Shown here: piece by piece, positions 25,816 through 35,165 of the stretch
Numbering within the stretch: the first letter of the stretch is position 1
How the letters are laid out: each line of letters begins with the position of its first letter
Source: Chryseobacterium oranimense
Lineage (GTDB): Bacteria; Bacteroidota; Bacteroidia; Flavobacteriales; Weeksellaceae
Assembly (NCBI RefSeq): GCF_025244725.1
Contig: NZ_CP104203.1
Location: 868,001-932,000 of the forward strand
DNA length: 64,000 nt
Direction: 5' to 3'
The notes under the pieces: model-generated
What the model was told of the DNA's origin: nothing
Databases searched by the model: none
The model's input: the letters and a program-made list of their open reading frames with translations, nothing else
Translations under genes and position numbers: made by a program

Positions 25816-27717
25816 ATGAAAAACAGAACCCTATACCTATTATTTTTTCTGGCAGTATTTTGCAGTTTTCAAGCAAAAGTAAGACTTCCTGCCTTGGTTT
25901 CTGACGGAATGATTCTTCAGAGAAACCAGGATCTGAAAATCTGGGGGTATGCAGATGCCGGAGAAAAGATAACCGTTAAGCTTATTAATAAAACCTATAC
26001 AACAACAGCTGACCAGAACGGCAACTGGACGGTGACGCTTCCAAAACTCAATGCCGGTGGGCCATACATAATGACCATTAATGAAATCACACTTAAAGAT
26101 ATTCTGGTTGGTGATGTTTGGGTAGCTTCAGGGCAGTCTAATATGGAACTTCCGATGCGCAGGCTGAAACCTCTGTATGAAAATGAAATTAAAAACGCGA
26201 ACAATCAGAGTATAAGATTCTTTACGGTTCCGCAGAAATACAATTTTAAAACTCCACAAAATGATCTTGACGGAGGAAAATGGGAAAGTACAAACCCTCA
26301 GACCATTCTTAATTTTTCGGGGGTTGCTTATTTTTTTGCCAAAGAACTGAACGAAAAGAATAAAGTGCCTGTAGGTATCATTCATACCAGTCTGGGAGGA
26401 TCTCCGGTTCAGGCATGGATGGATGAGAAATCTTTACAAAAATACCCGGAATATCTGTCCGAAGCAGAAAAATGGAAAAATGATGACCTGATAAAATCTA
26501 CAGAATCTCAGGAACAGTCCTTAAGTAAAGCCTGGTATGCAGAGCTTGATCAAAGTGATATCGGGCTGAATCAGCATTGGGAAAAAGAAAGTGACGGTTC
26601 AGGATGGAAAACCATGATGGTTCCAGGGTCATGGGAAGATCAGGAAGGTTCTTTTGACGGTTCAGTATGGTTCCGTAAAGAAATTATCCTGCCTAAAGGT
26701 GCAGACCAGAAAACAGCATTTTTAAATCTGGGAAGGATAAAAGACGCTGATGTTACTTACATTAACGGAGTTAAAGTAGGAAATGTCACCTATGAATATC
26801 CTCCACGCTGGTATGACATTCCCAAAGGGGTTTTAAAAGAAGGAAAAAATACGATTACGGTAAGAGTCATCAATGGCAGTGGAAAAGGACAGTTTATAGC
26901 TGATAAACCGTATTATTTAGAAATTGACGGACAAAAAACAGACCTTAAAGGGGAGTGGAAATATAAAATAGGAGCAAAAATGGAAAAAATGGCTCCGGGC
27001 CAGACCTTTATCCGCTGGAAACCGGTAGGGCTTTACAATGCTATGATTAACCCGCTGATCAATTATAAAATCAAAGGATTTATCTGGTATCAGGGTGAAA
27101 GCAATACCGGAAAACCTAAAGAATATGGAGATTTGCTGTCTACAATGATCTCAGACTGGCGTTCAAAATGGAATAAAAATGATCTGCCCTTCCTGATTGT
27201 ACAGCTGGCGAATTTTATGGAGAAAAAAGACGAACCTCTTGAAAGCAACTGGGCTGAGCTGAGAGAGCAGCAGAGACAGGTTTCTCTCAATGTTCCTTAC
27301 ACAGGACTTGCAGTGGCTATTGATCTGGGAGAATGGAACGATATTCATCCGCTCAATAAAAAAACAGTAGGTGACAGGCTGGCTTTACAGGCTCAGAAAA
27401 TCGGGGAGGGGAAAAAAATTATTGCTGACGGCCCCGTTTATCAATCAATGAAAAAAGAAGGAAATACCATAATCCTATCTTTCAGACCGGGTACAGATGA
27501 TTTGGAGCAGGGCGATCTTAAAGGTTTCGCCATTAAGCAGAAAGACGGCAGGTATCAGTGGGCAAAAGCAAAAACAAAAGGAAATAAAGTCATTGTATGG
27601 AATGATCAGGTGACTGACCCCGTTAATGTACGCTACGATTGGGCAGATAACCCTGACGGCAATCTTAAAAATACGAGTGGTCTTCCCGCGTCACCGTTTA
27701 CAACTGAAAAAAATTAA
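25816..27717 (+). CDS. SGNH carbohydrate acetylesterase (sialate O-acetylesterase-like), probable acetylxylan esterase
   Basis: The 633-residue secreted protein (signal peptide about 1-20) matches the SASA esterase family. It has an N-terminal beta-sandwich (LPALVSDGMILQRNQDLKIWGYA) and Ser108 in WVASGQSNME as nucleophile. A GH2-like jelly-roll insert (about residues 245-375: GWKTMMVPGSWEDQ, VWFRKEIILP) follows, then the second part of the esterase domain with WYQGESNTG. Asp509 and His511 in NDIHPLNK complete the catalytic residues. Annotated relatives are called sialate O-acetylesterase, but in a xylan locus between GH127 and GH10 removal of acetyl groups from xylan is more likely. It follows GH127 by 32 bp. 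Confidence 0.85.
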   Translation: MKNRTLYLLFFLAVFCSFQAKVRLPALVSDGMILQRNQDLKIWGYADAGEKITVKLINKTYTTTADQNGNWTVTLPKLNAGGPYIMTINEITLKDILVGDVWVASGQSNMELPMRRLKPLYENEIKNANNQSIRFFTVPQKYNFKTPQNDLDGGKWESTNPQTILNFSGVAYFFAKELNEKNKVPVGIIHTSLGGSPVQAWMDEKSLQKYPEYLSEAEKWKNDDLIKSTESQEQSLSKAWYAELDQSDIGLNQHWEKESDGSGWKTMMVPGSWEDQEGSFDGSVWFRKEIILPKGADQKTAFLNLGRIKDADVTYINGVKVGNVTYEYPPRWYDIPKGVLKEGKNTITVRVINGSGKGQFIADKPYYLEIDGQKTDLKGEWKYKIGAKMEKMAPGQTFIRWKPVGLYNAMINPLINYKIKGFIWYQGESNTGKPKEYGDLLSTMISDWRSKWNKNDLPFLIVQLANFMEKKDEPLESNWAELREQQRQVSLNVPYTGLAVAIDLGEWNDIHPLNKKTVGDRLALQAQKIGEGKKIIADGPVYQSMKKEGNTIILSFRPGTDDLEQGDLKGFAIKQKDGRYQWAKAKTKGNKVIVWNDQVTDPVNVRYDWADNPDGNLKNTSGLPASPFTTEKN

Positions 27718-27745
27718 TTTAACATAGAAAATCTTATCAAATTCA

Positions 27746-29191
27746 ATGGATAATCAGCCACAAAAAATATCGGTAATCGAGAAAATGGGGTACAGCCTGG
27801 GAGATCTGGCAGCAAACCTGGTTTTTCAGACTTTAGTGACCTACCTGACCTATTTTTATACCGATATCTACGGACTCAAAGCAGAGGATGCCTCTTTAAT
27901 TACACTTACTGTAGGTTTAATTGCCGGGTTCGGTTTCAATCCGCTTATCGGAGCGCTGGCAGACCGCACAAGCTCACGATGGGGAAAATTCCGTCCATGG
28001 ATTTTATTTACTGCCGTGCCGCTTGGTATTGCAGCGCTGCTAGCCTTCAGTACACCTCATTTTTCATATCAGGGTAAAATGATCTATGCAGCAGTTACCT
28101 ATTCATTATTACTTTTACTGTACGCATCCAATAACTTGCCTTATGCTGCTTTAAGCGGTGTTATTACGGGAGATATGGGAGAACGGAACAGTATTTCTTC
28201 CTACCGTTTTGTAGCGGTGATGTTTGCACAGTTTTTTGTACAGGTATTCATGCTGCCCATTATTTTATATATAGGACAGGGAGATAAAGCACAGGGAATT
28301 GAAACCGTGATGACATGGCTGGCAGTGATAGGTTCTGTAATGCTGCTGATCACCTTTTTTACTACCAGAGAAAGAATCATCCCGAAGCCGGAGCAGAAAT
28401 CAAGCCTGAAAGAAGACCTGAAAGATTTATTCCAAAACAGGCCATGGATTATTATGCTTACAGTGACAGCATTCATATTTATCACACTGGCAATGAAAGG
28501 CGGATCTTATGTATATTATTTTAATAACTATGTAGATGAAAATGCCCTTAAGAGTTTTATCTCACCCATTACAGCATTTTTCAATTCTGCAGGCATGAAT
28601 TTCTTTGGAGAAGATCCCAAGTCAGCAGGATTCGGATTGTTTAATGCAGGAGGAATTGTAATGATGATCGTAGGAATTACCTTTTCTAAAAAACTGGCAG
28701 ACAGATTTGGAAAACGCGATACCTTTATTGCATCATTATTCATCTCTACTTTGTTTATTCTCGCCTTTATATTGTATCCTCCGAAAGCCGTCGGGATCAT
28801 GTTTCTGTCACAGATTTTACACGGATTTTTTTACGGAATCAGCACTCCGCTTTTGTGGGCTATGATTGCCGATGTAGCCGACTATTCGGAATGGAAGAAC
28901 AACCGCAGGGCAACAGCTATTATCTTTTCAGCCATGATGGTAGGATTGAAAGTGGGTCTCAGCATAGGGAGCTCGCTGGTAGCACTGATTATAGGAAAAT
29001 ACGGATATATTTCGGCACAAGGTAACGAACAGGTTATTCAGCCGGAAACAGTGGCGGCAGGAGCAAAAATGCTGGTGAGCATTTTCCCGTCTATACCGTT
29101 TTTCATTGCCTGCGGACTGCTTTTATTGTATAAAATCAACAAAAAAATGGAAGTTCAGATTGAAAAAGATCTGGCTGAAAGAAGAAAATAA
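27746..29191 (+). CDS. GPH-family sugar:cation symporter, probable xyloside or pentose importer
   Basis: This 481-residue inner-membrane protein has about 12 hydrophobic segments. Glycoside-pentoside-hexuronide family markers are YSLGDLAANLVFQTL, NPLIGALADRTSSRWGKFRPWILFTA, and MIADVADYSEWKNNRRATA. GPH symporters of the XynB/XylP type import xylosides or xylo-oligosaccharides with protons or sodium. Its place between the acetylesterase and GH10 (28 and 10 bp gaps) suggests that it brings xylobiose, xylose or glucuronic acid compounds into the cell, where the signal-less GH43 can act. The exact substrate is not readable. Confidence 0.88.
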   Translation: MDNQPQKISVIEKMGYSLGDLAANLVFQTLVTYLTYFYTDIYGLKAEDASLITLTVGLIAGFGFNPLIGALADRTSSRWGKFRPWILFTAVPLGIAALLAFSTPHFSYQGKMIYAAVTYSLLLLLYASNNLPYAALSGVITGDMGERNSISSYRFVAVMFAQFFVQVFMLPIILYIGQGDKAQGIETVMTWLAVIGSVMLLITFFTTRERIIPKPEQKSSLKEDLKDLFQNRPWIIMLTVTAFIFITLAMKGGSYVYYFNNYVDENALKSFISPITAFFNSAGMNFFGEDPKSAGFGLFNAGGIVMMIVGITFSKKLADRFGKRDTFIASLFISTLFILAFILYPPKAVGIMFLSQILHGFFYGISTPLLWAMIADVADYSEWKNNRRATAIIFSAMMVGLKVGLSIGSSLVALIIGKYGYISAQGNEQVIQPETVAAGAKMLVSIFPSIPFFIACGLLLLYKINKKMEVQIEKDLAERRK

Positions 29192-29201
29192 AACTAACAA
29201 T

Positions 29202-30311
29202 ATGAAACATATTTTAATTGGTTTGGCAGCAATTACCGCTTCAGGTCTGTCGGCACAGAAATCTGATGGGTCTTTAAAAAAAGCATTTCAGGATAAATTC
29301 TACATCGGAACAGCCATGAGTCTTCCTCAGATTGACGGTACAGATCAGAAAGCAGTAGCTATCATTAAAAAACAGTTCAGCTCTATTGTGGCTGAAAACT
29401 GTATGAAATCTATGTTTCTGCAGCCTCAGGAAGGAAAGTTCTTTTTTGATGATGCTGATAAATTTGTTGATTTTGGGAAAAAAAACAAGATGTTCATTAT
29501 CGGGCATACATTGGTTTGGCACTCACAGCTTCCACAATGGTTTTTTGTAGACAGCAATGGAAAAGACGTTTCTCCGGAAGTATTGAAACAGCGCATGAAA
29601 AATCACATTACAACGGTCGTTTCCCGGTACAGAGGAAAAGTAAAAGGATGGGATGTGGTAAACGAAGCTATTCTTGAAGACGGATCCTATAGAAAAAGTA
29701 AATTTTACGAAATCCTGGGCGAAGATTTTATTCCTTTGGCATTTCAGTATTCACAGGAAGCTGATCCCAATGCTGAATTATATTACAACGATTATAATGA
29801 ATGGTATCCGGAAAAGGTAAAAGCAGTCATTAAAATGGTTGAAAAACTTAAGTCAAGAGGCATCCGTATTGATGGGGTAGGAATGCAGTCCCATGTTGGA
29901 ATGGATAACCCTTCTATGGATGAATATGAAAAAGCAATTGTAGATTATTCCAAAGCGGGTGTTAAAGTCAATATTACAGAGATGGAAATAAGTGCGTTGC
30001 CTTCTCCCTGGGGAAGCTCTGCCAATGTTTCAGATACTGTTGCCTACCAGAAAGAAATGAATCCTTACACAAAAGGCCTGCCTGCGGATGTAGAAACGAA
30101 ATGGGAAAAAAGGTATCTCGATTTCTTCGGCCTGTTTTTGAAACATAAGGATAAAATAAGAAGAGTAACCTTGTGGGGTGTTACCGATAAGCAGTCCTGG
30201 AAAAATGATTTCCCGGTGAAAGGAAGAACAGATTACCCGTTACTTTTTGACAGGAAAGACCAGGAAAAACCTGTTGTACAGAAAATAATCAAACTTGCAG
30301 AGAAAAATTAA
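29202..30311 (+). CDS. Glycoside hydrolase family 10 endo-1,4-beta-xylanase
   Basis: The longest open frame starts at 29106 inside the symporter gene, but a signal peptide (MKHILIGLAAITASGLSAQ) begins at 29202, giving 369 residues, the normal GH10 length. Glu155 in WDVVNEAI is the acid/base and Glu260 in VNITEMEIS the nucleophile. Other family strands are IVAENCMKSMFLQP, GHTLVWHSQLPQWF, YYNDYNEW and VTLWGVTDKQSW. It is a single-domain periplasmic enzyme without a binding module or sorting domain, so it probably cuts imported xylo-oligosaccharides. It is followed by GH43 after 21 bp. Confidence 0.96.
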   Translation: MKHILIGLAAITASGLSAQKSDGSLKKAFQDKFYIGTAMSLPQIDGTDQKAVAIIKKQFSSIVAENCMKSMFLQPQEGKFFFDDADKFVDFGKKNKMFIIGHTLVWHSQLPQWFFVDSNGKDVSPEVLKQRMKNHITTVVSRYRGKVKGWDVVNEAILEDGSYRKSKFYEILGEDFIPLAFQYSQEADPNAELYYNDYNEWYPEKVKAVIKMVEKLKSRGIRIDGVGMQSHVGMDNPSMDEYEKAIVDYSKAGVKVNITEMEISALPSPWGSSANVSDTVAYQKEMNPYTKGLPADVETKWEKRYLDFFGLFLKHKDKIRRVTLWGVTDKQSWKNDFPVKGRTDYPLLFDRKDQEKPVVQKIIKLAEKN

Positions 30312-30332
30312 AATCAATAGAATTTTTACTTA

Positions 30333-31316
30333 ATGAAAAAATCAAAATATTTATTCCCGGAAGATTATATGGCAGACCCTTCCGTTCACGTTTTTGAAAA
30401 TAAACTGTATATCTATCCCTCCCATGACAGAGAAAGCGGAATTGAAGAAAACGATAACGGAGACCATTTTGATATGAATGACTACCATGTCTTCTCAATG
30501 GATGATGTAGAAAATGGGGAAGTTAAAGACCATGGTGCAGTCCTTTCGGTAAAAGATATTCCATGGGCGGGAAGACAGCTCTGGGACTGTGATGTAGCCT
30601 TTAAAGGCGGTAAATATTACATGTATTTTCCTTTAAAAGATCAGAATGATATTTTCAGGATCGGAGTTGCAGTGAGTGATAAGCCATATGGTCCCTTCAT
30701 TCCGGAAAAACATCCTATGATGGGAAGCTACAGCATCGATCCCTGCATTTTTGAAGATAACGGAAAATATTATATGTACTTCGGAGGAATCTGGGGCGGA
30801 CAATTACAGCGCTACCGAGATAATAAAGCACTTGAATCTGCAGTAATTCCTGAAAATGATGAGCCTGCAATCCATTCAAAGGTTGCTCTTTTGAGTGATG
30901 ACATGCTTCAGTTTGCCGAAGCACCTAAAGACGTTGTTATTATTGATGAAAACGGACAACCGCTGCTTCATGGTGATAAGCACCGATTTTTTGAAGCTTC
31001 ATGGATGCATCAGTACAACGGTAAATATTATTTCTCTTATTCAACAGGAGACACCCACCTGATTTGCTATGCAACCGGGGATAATCCTTACGGTCCGTTT
31101 ACTTTCCAGGGTGAAATTCTTACTCCGGTAGTAGGCTGGACTACCCATCACAGTATTGTAGAGTTCAAAGGAAAATGGTATCTGTTTTTCCACGATTCTG
31201 TTCCGAGCGGAGGAAAAACATGGCTGAGAAGTATGAAGGTTGTTGAACTGGAATATGATCAGGAAGGCAAAATCAAGACGATTGAAGGTCTGGAAGACAT
31301 TCATAACAATCATTAA
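30333..31316 (+). CDS. Glycoside hydrolase family 43, cytoplasmic beta-xylosidase or arabinofuranosidase
   Basis: The 327-residue five-bladed propeller enzyme has no signal peptide, so it acts inside the cell. The GH43 catalytic triad is readable: Asp15 in YMADPSVHV (general base), Asp136 in SIDPCIF (pKa modulator) and Glu221 in RFFEASWMH (general acid). Other family features are LWDCDVAFKGGKYYMYF, YYMYFGG and GWTTHHSIVEFKGKWYLFFHD. The lack of a signal while neighbouring hydrolases have one, with a GPH symporter two genes upstream, implies hydrolysis of imported xylo- or arabino-oligosaccharides. Beta-xylosidase and alpha-L-arabinofuranosidase activity both occur in such proteins, so I do not choose between them. 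Confidence 0.92.
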   Translation: MKKSKYLFPEDYMADPSVHVFENKLYIYPSHDRESGIEENDNGDHFDMNDYHVFSMDDVENGEVKDHGAVLSVKDIPWAGRQLWDCDVAFKGGKYYMYFPLKDQNDIFRIGVAVSDKPYGPFIPEKHPMMGSYSIDPCIFEDNGKYYMYFGGIWGGQLQRYRDNKALESAVIPENDEPAIHSKVALLSDDMLQFAEAPKDVVIIDENGQPLLHGDKHRFFEASWMHQYNGKYYFSYSTGDTHLICYATGDNPYGPFTFQGEILTPVVGWTTHHSIVEFKGKWYLFFHDSVPSGGKTWLRSMKVVELEYDQEGKIKTIEGLEDIHNNH

Positions 31317-31335
31317 TTATTTTAAAAACTGTTCA

Positions 31336-33369
31336 ATGCAACATCTGAAAATCTATATTCTCTTTTTTCTGATGGTTCCGCTGCTGATCTTTGCGGAAGA
31401 CGGAAGTCAGCTGTGGCTTCGGTTTCCTGCAAAGCAAGGGATATCAGCAGATAAAATCATGTCCAAAGGAAACAGTCCCACACTGAACATTGCCAGAAGA
31501 GAGTTAACTGGCCACTGGCAGGGGCAGGCGGTGGAACTTCGTACAGAAAATAAAGAGAAAAATCTGAAAGACGGCTACAGAATTGTTTCCACCCCTGAAA
31601 AAATTGTTATCTCTGCACATCAGGAAATAGGATTATTATATGGAGTCTATCATATTTTGCGATTACAGCAGACAAAGGCCGACCTGTCTCACTTAAACAC
31701 CATTGAAAAACCTTCATATGACGTAAGGATTTTGAATCATTGGGATAATCTGGACGGAAGTATTGAAAGAGGATATGCCGGAAGATCCCTTTGGAAATGG
31801 GAAGATTTACCCGGGAAAATTTCCCCGCGTTACGAAGAATACGCCAGAGCCAATGCTTCTGTGGGAATCAACTCCGTTGTTTTGAATAATGTGAATGCTT
31901 CTCCCAATATGCTTAGGGAAGACTACGTTAAAAAAGTCAGGGTTCTGGCTGATATTTTCAGACCTTATGGCATAAAGGTATATCTTTCCGTAAATTTTTC
32001 TTCACCCAAAGTTCTGGGCGGATTACAAAACTCGGATCCATTGAATAAAGATGTACAAAAATGGTGGAAAGATAAAGCTGCTGAAATTTACAGACTGCTT
32101 CCTGATTTCGGAGGATTTTTGGTGAAAGCCAATTCTGAAGGACAGCCGGGACCTCAGGATTACGGAAGAACCCATGCAGATGGAGCCAATATGATGGCTG
32201 ATGCCTTGAAACCTTACAATGGCATTGTGATGTGGAGAGCATTTGTTTACAGTCCAAGCAAAGATGACAGAGCCAAACAGGCTTATCTGGAATTTGTTCC
32301 TCTGGACGGTAAATTCAGGGATAATGTTATTATTCAGATCAAAAACGGACCTGTTGATTTTCAGCCCCGTGAAGCTTTTAATCCACTTTTTGGTGCTTTG
32401 AAAAAAACTTCTGAAATGGTAGAGTTTCAGATCACACAGGAATATCTGGGCTTTTCAAACCATCTGGTGTTTCTTGCTCCTTTATTCAAAGAAGCATTGG
32501 AAAGCGATACTTATTCTGACGGGCAGGGATCTACCATTGCTAAAATTACAGACGGTACATTAAGGCCTGCAAAAATTACAGCTATTTCTGCCGTTGCCAA
32601 TATCGGGGAAGATACCAACTGGACGGGACATCATTTTGCACAGGCCAACTGGTATGCCTTCGGGAGGCTTGCATGGAATCATCAGCTGAGTTCGGAGAAG
32701 ATAGCAGATGAATGGATTAAAATGACATTTACTGATGATCAAAACTTTGTGAATCCTGTAAAGGAAATCATGCTTTCCTCCAGAGAAACTGCTGTGAAGT
32801 ACATGATGCCTTTGGGGCTTCATCATATTTTTGCCGGAGGGCATCATTACGGTCCTGAACCATGGGGAGATTATAAAGGCGGAAGACCGGATTGGTCACC
32901 TGTATATTACCATCAGGCTGATGCTCAGGGATTGGGGTTTGACAGAACAAAAACAGGAAGCAATGCTGTTTCACAGTATTTTCCGCCGCTTAATGAAAGG
33001 TATGGAAATATCTCAACCTGTCCGGAAAACCTTATTCTATGGTTTCACCATGTTCCGTGGGATTATACAATGAAAGATGGAAAAACGCTGTGGGATGAGC
33101 TCTGTTATACCTATGATTCCGGAGTGAAAAGGGTGAGGGACTATCAGAAAACATGGGATAGGATGGAACCTTATATAGATGAGCAGAGGTTTGCTGATGT
33201 TCAGTCAAAACTCAGAATTCAGTCCAGGGATGCCGTATGGTGGAAAGATGCCTGCCTGCTGTACTTCCAGACTTTTTCCAAAAAGCCGGTTCCTTATGAT
33301 ATTGAACGGCCCATTCATGAACTGGAAGATCTGAAAAAGATTAAACTTGACATGACGCATCATAACTAA
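31336..33369 (+). CDS. Glycoside hydrolase family 67 alpha-glucuronidase
   Basis: The open frame extends back to 31240 within GH43, but the signal peptide (MQHLKIYILFFLMVPLLIFA) begins at 31336, giving 677 residues. GH67 motifs are complete: GLLYGVYHILRLQQ, NHWDNLDGSIERGYAGRSLW, the catalytic-acid stretch KANSEGQPGP, the carboxylate strand IQIKNGPVDFQPREAFNPLFGA and ITQEYLGFSNHLV, and the C-terminal FHHVPWDY. GH67 removes 4-O-methylglucuronic acid from the non-reducing end of xylo-oligosaccharides, in contrast to the polymer-active GH115 at 2336. A periplasmic location fits work on products of GH10. It ends the plus-strand run before a hairpin. Confidence 0.95.
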   Translation: MQHLKIYILFFLMVPLLIFAEDGSQLWLRFPAKQGISADKIMSKGNSPTLNIARRELTGHWQGQAVELRTENKEKNLKDGYRIVSTPEKIVISAHQEIGLLYGVYHILRLQQTKADLSHLNTIEKPSYDVRILNHWDNLDGSIERGYAGRSLWKWEDLPGKISPRYEEYARANASVGINSVVLNNVNASPNMLREDYVKKVRVLADIFRPYGIKVYLSVNFSSPKVLGGLQNSDPLNKDVQKWWKDKAAEIYRLLPDFGGFLVKANSEGQPGPQDYGRTHADGANMMADALKPYNGIVMWRAFVYSPSKDDRAKQAYLEFVPLDGKFRDNVIIQIKNGPVDFQPREAFNPLFGALKKTSEMVEFQITQEYLGFSNHLVFLAPLFKEALESDTYSDGQGSTIAKITDGTLRPAKITAISAVANIGEDTNWTGHHFAQANWYAFGRLAWNHQLSSEKIADEWIKMTFTDDQNFVNPVKEIMLSSRETAVKYMMPLGLHHIFAGGHHYGPEPWGDYKGGRPDWSPVYYHQADAQGLGFDRTKTGSNAVSQYFPPLNERYGNISTCPENLILWFHHVPWDYTMKDGKTLWDELCYTYDSGVKRVRDYQKTWDRMEPYIDEQRFADVQSKLRIQSRDAVWWKDACLLYFQTFSKKPVPYDIERPIHELEDLKKIKLDMTHHN

Positions 33370-33375
33370 AAAAAA

Positions 33376-33416
33376 TGAGGCAGTTCTTTTTCCTGATCGG
33401 AAAGGGAGCTGCCTCA
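33376..33416. terminator. Hairpin terminator between GH67 and the convergent minus-strand gene
   Basis: TGAGGCAG (33376-33383) pairs with CTGCCTCA (33409-33416), and the interior TTTTCC/GGAAA extends the stem. On the minus strand it is followed by about eight T, so it is a good terminator for the gene at 33491-34087; on the plus strand it may also stop the GH67 transcript. Confidence 0.75.
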
Positions 33417-33490
33417 TAAAAGAAACTGTACGTGAAAATTTTATTCCGAATAATACGGAATGGGTATATAATTAGTCTGAAAATGCGAAT

Positions 33491-34087
33491 TTATTTTAGG
33501 GAAATTATTTTATTAAAAACATTCCCTTTTTCTTCAACACGGATGATATACTGATCTGCTGTTTTTGGGTCCAGGTCAAAAGTAAGATCCACTTTGCCGT
33601 CAGCGTATTCTTTATTCGAAGTATAATAGGTTGTGTTGGAAAGATCATATACTGAAATGCTTACAGGCCCTTTCACATCAGACATGTGCAGTTTTGCCAT
33701 ATGTCCGGAAACGGAATATTCAGGTTTATTGACTGCGCTTACAGGCGTTTTTTCCACTTCCATTTCATTTCCGTCAGTGATTTTTATTCTGTATTTTTCT
33801 ATCTTCACTTCCGATTCCGCTACCAGATAATAGGTTCCCGGCTCAAAACTCTGAAGATCATAGGTCTTCGTTACACGATCGCCGTCTGCAAGATTTTCGG
33901 AAAATAATTCGTCATGGGCACTGTTGTAAACAAAAACAGATACATTTCTGGCATTTGAAAGCTCAAAGCTTAAAGTTTTGGCTTGTACGTTTCCAAAGGA
34001 AAGGGAAAAATCTCTGTCCTTACTCATTAGATTTGCTGAGAACAATAGGGCTCCTGCAAAAAATACGGCTTTTAATAATGTGCTCAT
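33491..34087 (-). CDS. Secreted protein of unknown function with two tandem beta-sandwich repeats
   Basis: I do not recognise a named family. The 198-residue product has a signal peptide (about residues 1-22). The rest consists of two similar units: NVSVFVYNSAHDELFSENLADG...FEPGTYYLVAES and PVSISVYDLSNTTYYTSNKEYADG...TADQYIIRVEEK. Each resembles the small beta-sandwich seen in Bacteroidota DUF3244-like proteins and, distantly, in T9SS sorting domains, but the final KxV-type tail of a true sorting domain is weak. It is monocistronic, convergent with GH67, divergent from the AraC regulator, and has its own -7 box and terminator. A periplasmic or outer-surface role is inferred only from the signal. 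Confidence 0.7.
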   Translation of the reverse strand: MSTLLKAVFFAGALLFSANLMSKDRDFSLSFGNVQAKTLSFELSNARNVSVFVYNSAHDELFSENLADGDRVTKTYDLQSFEPGTYYLVAESEVKIEKYRIKITDGNEMEVEKTPVSAVNKPEYSVSGHMAKLHMSDVKGPVSISVYDLSNTTYYTSNKEYADGKVDLTFDLDPKTADQYIIRVEEKGNVFNKIISLK

Positions 34088-34114
34088 GGGTGAAGGCTTT
34101 TAGAATTAATGGTA

Positions 34115-34122
34115 CAAAGCTA
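34115..34122 (-). promoter_or_regulatory. Promoter -7 box for the minus-strand secreted protein
   Basis: The minus strand reads TAGCTTTG, an exact match to TAnnTTTG, about 28 bases upstream of the ATG at 34087. No clear -33 element was found at the usual spacing. Confidence 0.5.
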
Positions 34123-34242
34123 TGACACCTATAATCATCAGGCTATAATTAAATTTTCATATTTATGTGTTATATTAACTTCAAATGTTATTATTGATGT
34201 ATTATTTGTTAATTTTACATATGAAATTAAGTTTTTTGTCCT

Positions 34243-35115
34243 ATGAAGCATGTAAATCCGTCTTTTGAGGCCGTAAGGCCAACAATTGGAAGTAGTTTTA
34301 CCAGCCTGAAATTTCTTACCAATGAGAATATAAAATCTCACGTATGGCACTATCATCCTGAGATTGAACTGATTTTTGTCTGCAAAGGTTCCGGGAAGAG
34401 GCAGATCGGAAGCAGTATTTCTTATTTTTCAGACGGAGACCTTGTTCTGATAGGAAGTAATCTTCCACACTGCGGGCTTACCAATGAGAATACGCATAAT
34501 GATTATGAAATGGTAATTCAGTTCAAACCGGATTTTTTAGGAGAACTTATATGGGATATTCCGGAAATGCAGAGGATTTCTGCTTTACTGGAAAAATCCA
34601 AGGCAGGAATTGTCTTTGGTGAACAAGTGAAAAAGACGATAGGAAAGGAAATTGTTGAGATGCACGAGGCTTCTTCTCTGGACAGGCTTTGTAAATTTCT
34701 GAAAATATTGGATGAACTGTCTGTTACCCAGGATTACAGGATTCTGAATGCGGGAAAATATTATCTGCAGACACAGGTTGAAGATAATGAAAGGATTAAT
34801 CTTATCTTTAATTATGTCAAAGATCATTTCAAAGAATCTATTAGCCTTGAGGAAGTGGCTGATCTTGCCAATATGAAAGTACCGTCTTTCTGCCGCTATT
34901 TTAAGAAAATTACCAATAAAACCTTTACCCGGTTTGTAAACGAATACAGGATTACCCATGCACTCAAGCTGCTGGCAGAACAGCCTTTAAGCATTACAGA
35001 AGTCTGTTTTGAGTCAGGATTCAATAACTTCAGCTATTTTAATAAAACTTTTAAAGAATATATCCAAAAAAGTCCTTCCCAATACAGGAAAGAATTTAAT
35101 TACTTCATCCAGTAG
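34243..35115 (+). CDS. AraC-family transcriptional regulator
   Basis: The 290-residue cytoplasmic protein has an N-terminal cupin-like sensor domain (about residues 20-110: SHVWHYHPEIELIFVCKGSGKRQIG, GDLVLIGSNLPHCG) and a C-terminal pair of AraC helix-turn-helix motifs. The latter span about residues 195-288 (SISLEEVADLANMKVPSFCRYFKKIT...FTRFVNEYRI, SITEVCFESGFNNFSYFNKTFKEY, SPSQYRKE). It lies 90 bp upstream of the transaldolase-galK-galT operon and divergent from the secreted protein. It probably senses a sugar and controls one or both neighbours; many Bacteroidota regulators of this shape control hemicellulose genes. The ligand is unknown. Confidence 0.9.
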   Translation: MKHVNPSFEAVRPTIGSSFTSLKFLTNENIKSHVWHYHPEIELIFVCKGSGKRQIGSSISYFSDGDLVLIGSNLPHCGLTNENTHNDYEMVIQFKPDFLGELIWDIPEMQRISALLEKSKAGIVFGEQVKKTIGKEIVEMHEASSLDRLCKFLKILDELSVTQDYRILNAGKYYLQTQVEDNERINLIFNYVKDHFKESISLEEVADLANMKVPSFCRYFKKITNKTFTRFVNEYRITHALKLLAEQPLSITEVCFESGFNNFSYFNKTFKEYIQKSPSQYRKEFNYFIQ

Positions 35116-35165
35116 TTTTTTACAGACCCGATAAAAAGTTACCTTACCACTATGATTTATTAAAA

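Noticed and set aside
29106..29201. Extension of GH10 into the symporter gene
   Set aside because: The signal peptide begins at 29202 and the extra residues only mirror the overlapping symporter gene in another frame.
31240..31335. Extension of GH67 into the GH43 gene
   Set aside because: The signal peptide begins at 31336, so the earlier start is not credible.
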